A stretch of 64,000 nt of DNA. It comes from Strongylocentrotus droebachiensis (lineage: Eukaryota; Echinodermata; Echinoidea; Camarodonta; Strongylocentrotidae). This document shows positions 62,601 through 64,000 of this stretch, in pieces (the stretch's first letter is position 1; each line of letters starts with the position of its first letter). The notes beneath the pieces were generated by a model. The model saw only the letters and a program-made list of their open reading frames with translations, was not told the origin of the DNA and searched no databases. Location of the stretch: NCBI GenBank assembly GCA_035222895.1, contig JAVYIG010000411.1:499001-563000 (forward strand), read 5' to 3'. Both the position numbers and the translations under genes were made by a program.

Positions 62601-63809
62601 TTATATTTAATCTCAACAACCCCAATGACAAAATAAGATGGTGTGTCATATTTGCTGTTACTAAATTGTGTGAACTATTCCAATTTTATGTATGTTATTT
62701 CGAAATAATAAATTCCTTGTCTGTTGATGTTGCTAGAAAAAAATCTGATTGAATTTAATTTCTGCAGTGCCCTTCACACAAATATTACACAAATTGAATA
62801 ATTTTAACGGTTGAATGCTGTTTCAATGGCTTGTTTTATATATTAATAATTGAAGTAGTTATAAATAGACACTGTTATAAAGGGTGTAATACCGATTCAC
62901 TTGTATTAATTTATAACATGCATACATGCTTATTGTTCAACTATTTGAATACTAGGTATAACATTTTGGATGCAGCAGTGTAATTGACTTATTAGGCCAA
63001 ATCACACCATCATGAATACATCCTTATAAATTTAGCAAGCTCTAAAATTTGCAAATATAATAAGGATTGAGGAATCCCTCTTGAATGTCTCTGAAATGAT
63101 TATTGATGGTTTATGTTAAGGTACCATACAAATGTTAAGTGTGTCATGATTTTCCACCTCCCAACAATTTAAAGGTAAGAATTTAGGTGTTTTCAAAAAG
63201 ATAATCATAATTAATATAATCATATTTTGGTCACACAGTAATATTGGAGTATATTTCTTTCATTTGGAGCTATAACAGAAAAGCTATTTCATATTCTGTT
63301 TCTTGTAGCTCCCAATAAAAAGATGGCAAGAAGTTAGTTTTCATGATGTTAATCAATAGATGCTCAAACAGTGATGAGCATAATCTCATTTCATTACAAT
63401 TTGTATACAAAAATGAACTGTGACTTACCATAATCTGTGTTTTCCGGTTCCCAACAATTTGAGGGCCAAAAGTAAGGTGTTTGAAACCTATAGAATGTGT
63501 TGTCATCCTTCAGTGTTAGTACATGATCCGTTATGGGGAAGAAATAGCCATGTGCTGCTAGCAATGACCCTAAATGTATTGAATTCGCTGAAGAGAATAA
63601 ATACAAAAACAAGGTATTAGACAATGTGATTCGTCTTTCTTTAAAAAAAAAAAAAAAAAAAGGAAACATATCTTTACATGCAAAGCAACATGTAGCATAT
63701 TGTTACATATTAATTTAATTTTTAATGAGAGTTGGTGCAAATTATCAACTTTAAACAAATTGAGGTCAGAAACTTACACTCATCAACATGAGAATTTTGT
63801 ATGTCAAAG
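29459..63809 (-). CDS. RGS7: R7-family regulator of G-protein signalling, RGS7/RGS6-like, 5' end outside window
   Basis: GTPase-activating protein for Gi/o alpha subunits; the R7 family binds Gbeta5 through its GGL domain and membrane anchors through DEP/DHEX. Exons in transcript order: 63778-63809 (probable), 63429-63587, 52953-53017, 52125-52201, 47483-47639, 44584-44661, 39791-39852, 33473-33586, 31053-31184, 30048-30122, 29459-29687. Phases join without error; the sum is 1180 nt, one partial codon plus 392 residues and a stop. Domain order: rest of DEP ([20 protein letters not shown]), DHEX ([35 protein letters not shown]), GGL (VEMLKARL to NPWITDD), RGS ([13 protein letters not shown] to [16 protein letters not shown]). 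The RGS contact residues in FSDENLRFW and SPINVDSK are conserved. Similarity is higher to RGS7/6 than to RGS9/11. About 65-75 N-terminal residues are missing beyond the right edge. Recognition is from remembered human sequence. Confidence 0.95.
30048..30122 (-). CDS. RGS7: RGS7 exon, middle of RGS domain
   Basis: 75 nt. Encodes [20 protein letters not shown] and QQIY, equivalent to FWLAVEDLKKRPIKEVPSRV. Acceptor TTTTACAG, donor TACAG|GTATGT. It is too short to stand out as a reading frame. Confidence 0.96.
30538..30865. mobile_element. ~330-bp inverted-repeat DNA element
   Basis: Left end GCAGCCTTTTCACACAC, right end ATGTGAAAAGGCTGTA, inverted to each other. Sub-terminal CAGCTTTAAAG-type words also recur in both halves. 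The interior is CpG-richer than its surroundings (GTCGTTTATACGAGG, GATCTCGAACGATCG-like) and has no transposase. It is a non-autonomous DNA transposon by structure; the superfamily is unknown. Confidence 0.55.
31053..31184 (-). CDS. RGS7: RGS7 exon, start of RGS domain
   Basis: 132 nt. Encodes [20 protein letters not shown] and [15 protein letters not shown], matching VKRWGFGMDEALKDPVGREQ of human RGS7. Glu-Asn of DENL is the G-alpha switch contact. Acceptor TTTCCTCAG, donor CTGAG|GTAACA. Confidence 0.97.
31583..31658. repeat. Dispersed repeat, copy 1
   Basis: TATGCTTGGATTAGTCATA followed by AAAGAATGGCCCCAAGGGAC. About 41 nt match the copy at 34789-34862 with one mismatch, then a looser match to ATGAATACAT. 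Confidence 0.8.
33375..33445. mobile_element. Foldback element with internal G run
   Basis: Left arm GTGCCAGAAGGGG..GGTAACTC and right arm GAGTTACCGCCCTTCTGGC are inverted repeats around CTGTGTAAAAGTATTT. The left arm is expanded by a 14-base G run (33384-33397). A relative is split by a MITE at 39470-39690. Confidence 0.6.
33473..33586 (-). CDS. RGS7: RGS7 exon, rest of GGL domain
   Basis: 114 nt. Encodes [20 protein letters not shown] and [13 protein letters not shown]. The NPW motif matches the conserved Gbeta5-facing Trp of GGL domains. I chose the acceptor TTCACAG at 33587-33588 over the AG 8 nt downstream because only it keeps phase with the preceding exon (CT|A). Confidence 0.94.
34789..34862. 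repeat. Dispersed repeat, copy 2
   Basis: Direct-orientation partner of 31583-31658, 3.2 kb away, in the next RGS7 intron. Confidence 0.8.
34990..35140. repeat. Polypyrimidine CT/TTTC microsatellite
   Basis: CT, TTTCT and CTTT units almost without purines. The Arg/Lys/Glu-rich frame on the other strand is a by-product. Confidence 0.9.
39470..39690. mobile_element. Foldback element interrupted by a MITE
   Basis: Left part GAGCCAGAAGGGTATTAACTT then TGTATAAAAGTAT; right part AGTTTGTACCCTCCTAACTC then AGAG. Together these parallel the uninterrupted copy at 33375-33445, with the MITE at 39512-39661 in between. Confidence 0.55.
39512..39661. mobile_element. 150-bp MITE with long imperfect inverted repeats
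   Basis: Left end GGGCCAGTTGCACAAAAC and right end GTTTTATGCAACAGGGCCC (inverted). Internal palindromic arms TTTGCCATCAATGGTAACTA and TAGTTGCCATTGATGGCAAA leave only a short loop. The open frame across it is just the element. The target duplication is unclear. Confidence 0.75.
39791..39852 (-). CDS. RGS7: RGS7 exon, start of GGL domain
   Basis: 62 nt. Encodes [20 protein letters not shown], equivalent to the first GGL helix (QIQLDRHRLKMSKVADS in human RGS7). Acceptor TTCCCATAG, donor GAACT|GTAAGT, phase 2. Confidence 0.93.
42040..42550. repeat. GAGA polypurine tract
   Basis: Dense GAGAGAGA, GACAGAGA and GGGAGG units on the + strand, continuing as looser purine-rich DNA to ~42960. Confidence 0.9.
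44400..44460 (+). repeat. SINE-type 3' end
   Basis: AAATGCGCTATAGAAGCC then TAGGTTATTATTATTC, same design as the ends at 6650, 8830 and 45450. Confidence 0.45.
44584..44661 (-). CDS. RGS7: RGS7 exon, acidic-serine linker
   Basis: 78 nt, phase 0 on both sides. Encodes [20 protein letters not shown] and EESKRQ: a disordered Ser/Asp/Glu linker between DHEX and GGL, poorly conserved with vertebrates. Acceptor AATTTTCAG, donor AGACAG|GTAAAA. Because it is symmetric it could be an alternative cassette. Confidence 0.85.
45141..45427. repeat. (AGT)n trinucleotide array, ~290 bp
   Basis: AGT units with scattered AAT, AGC and GGT variants. The long Ser, Val and Leu homopolymer frames here are read through this array and are not genes. 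Confidence 0.95.
45440..45486 (-). repeat. SINE-type 3' end, - strand
   Basis: On the - strand, AAGCACTTTATATAAGAAGCC is followed by ATTATCATTATTATTA. It directly abuts the AGT array. Confidence 0.45.
46353..47078. mobile_element. CpG-rich inverted-repeat DNA element, ~725 bp
   Basis: Ends AGGCCCGGTCACACAGAG and CCCTGTGTGACCGGGCCT are inverted repeats that continue inward as GGACGCATGGGGAACGCACG and its partner. The outer flanks read TAA on both sides (CTTAA|AGG, CCT|TAAC), compatible with a TWA or TTAA target site. The interior has repeated GTGTTGCTAGCGCGCTGGAC and GGCGCTGGTCTAGCG units. It has no transposase, so it is non-autonomous. CpG density is far above the flanks. Confidence 0.75.
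47483..47639 (-). CDS. RGS7: RGS7 exon, DHEX end
   Basis: 157 nt. Encodes [20 protein letters not shown] and [20 protein letters not shown], with CVNTTE diagnostic of RGS7/RGS6. It ends in the basic run FKKKK, donor AAAAAG|GTGAGT. Confidence 0.97.
47930..48650. repeat. Degenerate minisatellite, ~100-bp period
   Basis: Blocks of the form TGGTCACACTGTGATGTGTA .. CACAGTGTGTCACA .. GTCTCATTGTGTTCCAA recur about seven times at irregular 90-140 nt spacing with strong divergence. Confidence 0.6.
48886..49058. repeat. AAT array with a 62-bp higher-order repeat
   Basis: ACTATGTAATAATAATCAAA then GAAATGTTATTAATAATGAT appears twice, 62 nt apart, within AAT units. Confidence 0.85.
51080..51210. repeat. 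(GT)n and (GA)n microsatellites
   Basis: GTGTGTGTGTGTGTG then GAGAGAGAGAG near 51083-51125, and a second (GT)n run at ~51187-51205. Confidence 0.85.
52125..52201 (-). CDS. RGS7: RGS7 exon, DHEX
   Basis: 77 nt. Encodes [20 protein letters not shown] and AEAQAK. Acceptor TCCTCAAG is weaker than usual (AAG). Donor CAAA|GTAAGT, phase 2. Confidence 0.95.
52400..52486 (+). repeat. Possible retroelement 3' tail
   Basis: Ends ATAAACTGAACTGAACTGAA-like, a tandem 5-mer tail typical of some non-LTR elements. No body or reverse transcriptase is visible. In the 751-nt intron 52202-52952. Confidence 0.3.
52953..53017 (-). CDS. RGS7: RGS7 exon, DEP/DHEX junction
   Basis: 65 nt. Encodes [20 protein letters not shown], matching human RGS7 with one visible change. 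Acceptor ATATTACAG, donor GAAGCA|GTAAGT. Confidence 0.96.
54221..54449. repeat. (ACT)n trinucleotide array, ~230 bp
   Basis: ACT/CTA units with TTC and CCT variants and an internal larger repeat (TTCTACCAACACTACTACTA twice). Same motif class as the array at 45.1 kb but on the opposite strand. Confidence 0.95.
55945..56660. repeat. Pyrimidine-rich tract with CT and CA microsatellites
   Basis: CT runs at 55952-55985 and 56438-56456, and a CACACACAGACACACACA run near 56512-56545. The + strand stays pyrimidine-rich in between. Confidence 0.8.
58213..58567. repeat. Tandem duplication, 182-bp period, two copies
   Basis: AACATCATTTTGCTG begins at 58213 and at 58395. Both copies continue through GCAATTTCTTGCAAATTAAT and AGAAAATAATGTGCAAAAT to TAATGCTCAATTTTT with only scattered differences, implying a fairly recent event. 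Confidence 0.92.
60629..60779 (+). other. Exon-like segment, unrecognised
   Basis: After the acceptor-like ATCTTTTCAG, one + strand frame is open for about 50 codons (includes [20 protein letters not shown]), and base composition is richer in G+C than around it. I do not recognise the peptide. It could be a fragment of an old gene copy or chance. Confidence 0.2.
62169..62205. repeat. Poly-C / CCCA-rich run
   Basis: A run of C followed by CCCACCCACACCCCACCC. Confidence 0.9.
63429..63587 (-). CDS. RGS7: RGS7 exon, core of DEP domain
   Basis: 159 nt. Encodes [20 protein letters not shown] and [20 protein letters not shown], almost identical to human RGS7. Acceptor TCTCTTCAG, donor GATTATG|GTAAGT (phase 1). 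Confidence 0.97.
63642..63661. repeat. Poly-A run
   Basis: About 20 adenines in the short intron between the two right-most RGS7 exons; on the - strand it is a T run upstream of the DEP exon acceptor. Confidence 0.9.
63778..63809 (-). CDS. RGS7: RGS7 probable 32-nt micro-exon (DEP domain)
   Basis: The - strand acceptor TTTAATTCAG is followed by 32 nt and the donor GAGT|GTAAGT. Phase 1 at the end joins the next exon as T|CG, giving [17 protein letters not shown], which aligns with NLTIEDPVEALHLG of human RGS7. The similarity is short; splice sites and phase carry most of the weight. Confidence 0.6.
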
Positions 63810-64000
63810 CTGAATTAAAAACACAAATAGTTCCAATGACATTGCAATTTGGTAAATGGAAAGTACGGTCAGCTTTGAAACCTTTACAAAATTAAGTGGT
63901 GGTCCAATTCTTTATCCATCTCCTTACCAAATTAGTATTTTTCATTAATAGCCACACTCTATTAAGGTATATATATCCCTTACAGTTAAATCATCTGACA

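Larger units (their letters stand above)
53018..63428 (-). other. RGS7: 10.4-kb RGS7 intron splitting the DEP domain
   Basis: Largest intron in the window. Contents: ACT array (54.2 kb), CT- and CA-rich tracts (55.9-56.6 kb), a 182-bp tandem duplication (58.2-58.57 kb), an exon-like + strand segment (60.63-60.78 kb), a small hairpin at 60971-60994 and a C run at 62169-62180. The rest is AT-rich with no recognised exon. Confidence 0.65.

Noticed and set aside
63810..64000. Possible further RGS7 exon before a TTTG|GTAAGG donor near 63940
   Set aside because: The upstream - strand sequence lacks a credible acceptor and does not encode the expected DEP residues (the WLI/IVQW region).

Overview
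The window is eukaryotic nuclear DNA, AT-rich (roughly one third G+C), with spliced genes, GT-AG introns, long microsatellites and short non-autonomous transposons. Protein similarity, intron density, retention of an AP-4 subunit and the texture of the non-coding DNA (frequent TAGGCCTA, TACCGGTA and TACATGTA words, SINE-like 3' ends of the type GCGC..TATATAA-(TTA)n) suggest a marine invertebrate, most likely a deuterostome such as a sea urchin. The species assignment is inference.

Two protein-coding genes can be assembled exon by exon, in convergent orientation. On the + strand at 810-10442 lies a complete 13-exon gene for the mu subunit of adaptor complex AP-4 (AP4M1). The 13 coding exons sum to 1350 nt (449 codons plus stop) with every phase matching; the human protein is about 453 residues. 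On the - strand from about 63809 down to 29459 lies most of an R7-family regulator of G-protein signalling, closest to RGS7/RGS6. The rest of the DEP domain, DHEX, GGL and RGS domains are present in ten clear exons plus one probable 32-nt micro-exon. The first ~65-75 codons lie beyond the right edge.

Between the two 3' ends (about 10.9-29.4 kb) I find no convincing gene. This stretch holds a pogo/Tigger-like MITE, a CpG-rich patch near 17.4-17.9 kb, short minisatellites and a purine-rich tract. The RGS7 introns (up to 10.4 kb) hold most of the repeats: a ~725-bp CpG-rich inverted-repeat element at 46.35-47.08 kb, a ~330-bp inverted-repeat element at 30.54-30.86 kb, a MITE apparently nested in a second foldback element at 39.47-39.69 kb, long AGT/ACT trinucleotide arrays, a ~100-bp degenerate minisatellite at 47.9-48.65 kb, an AAT array, a 182-bp tandem duplication at 58.2 kb and several polypurine/polypyrimidine tracts.

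The two genes have no obvious functional link. One sorts cargo at the trans-Golgi network; the other accelerates Gi/o GTP hydrolysis together with Gbeta5. I see no evidence of a novel multi-gene system. The most unusual sequence signals are the excess of the octamer palindrome TACCGGTA, the nested MITE, the probable 32-nt RGS7 micro-exon, a symmetric linker exon, and the choice between a stop and a splice donor at the RGS7 C-terminus.
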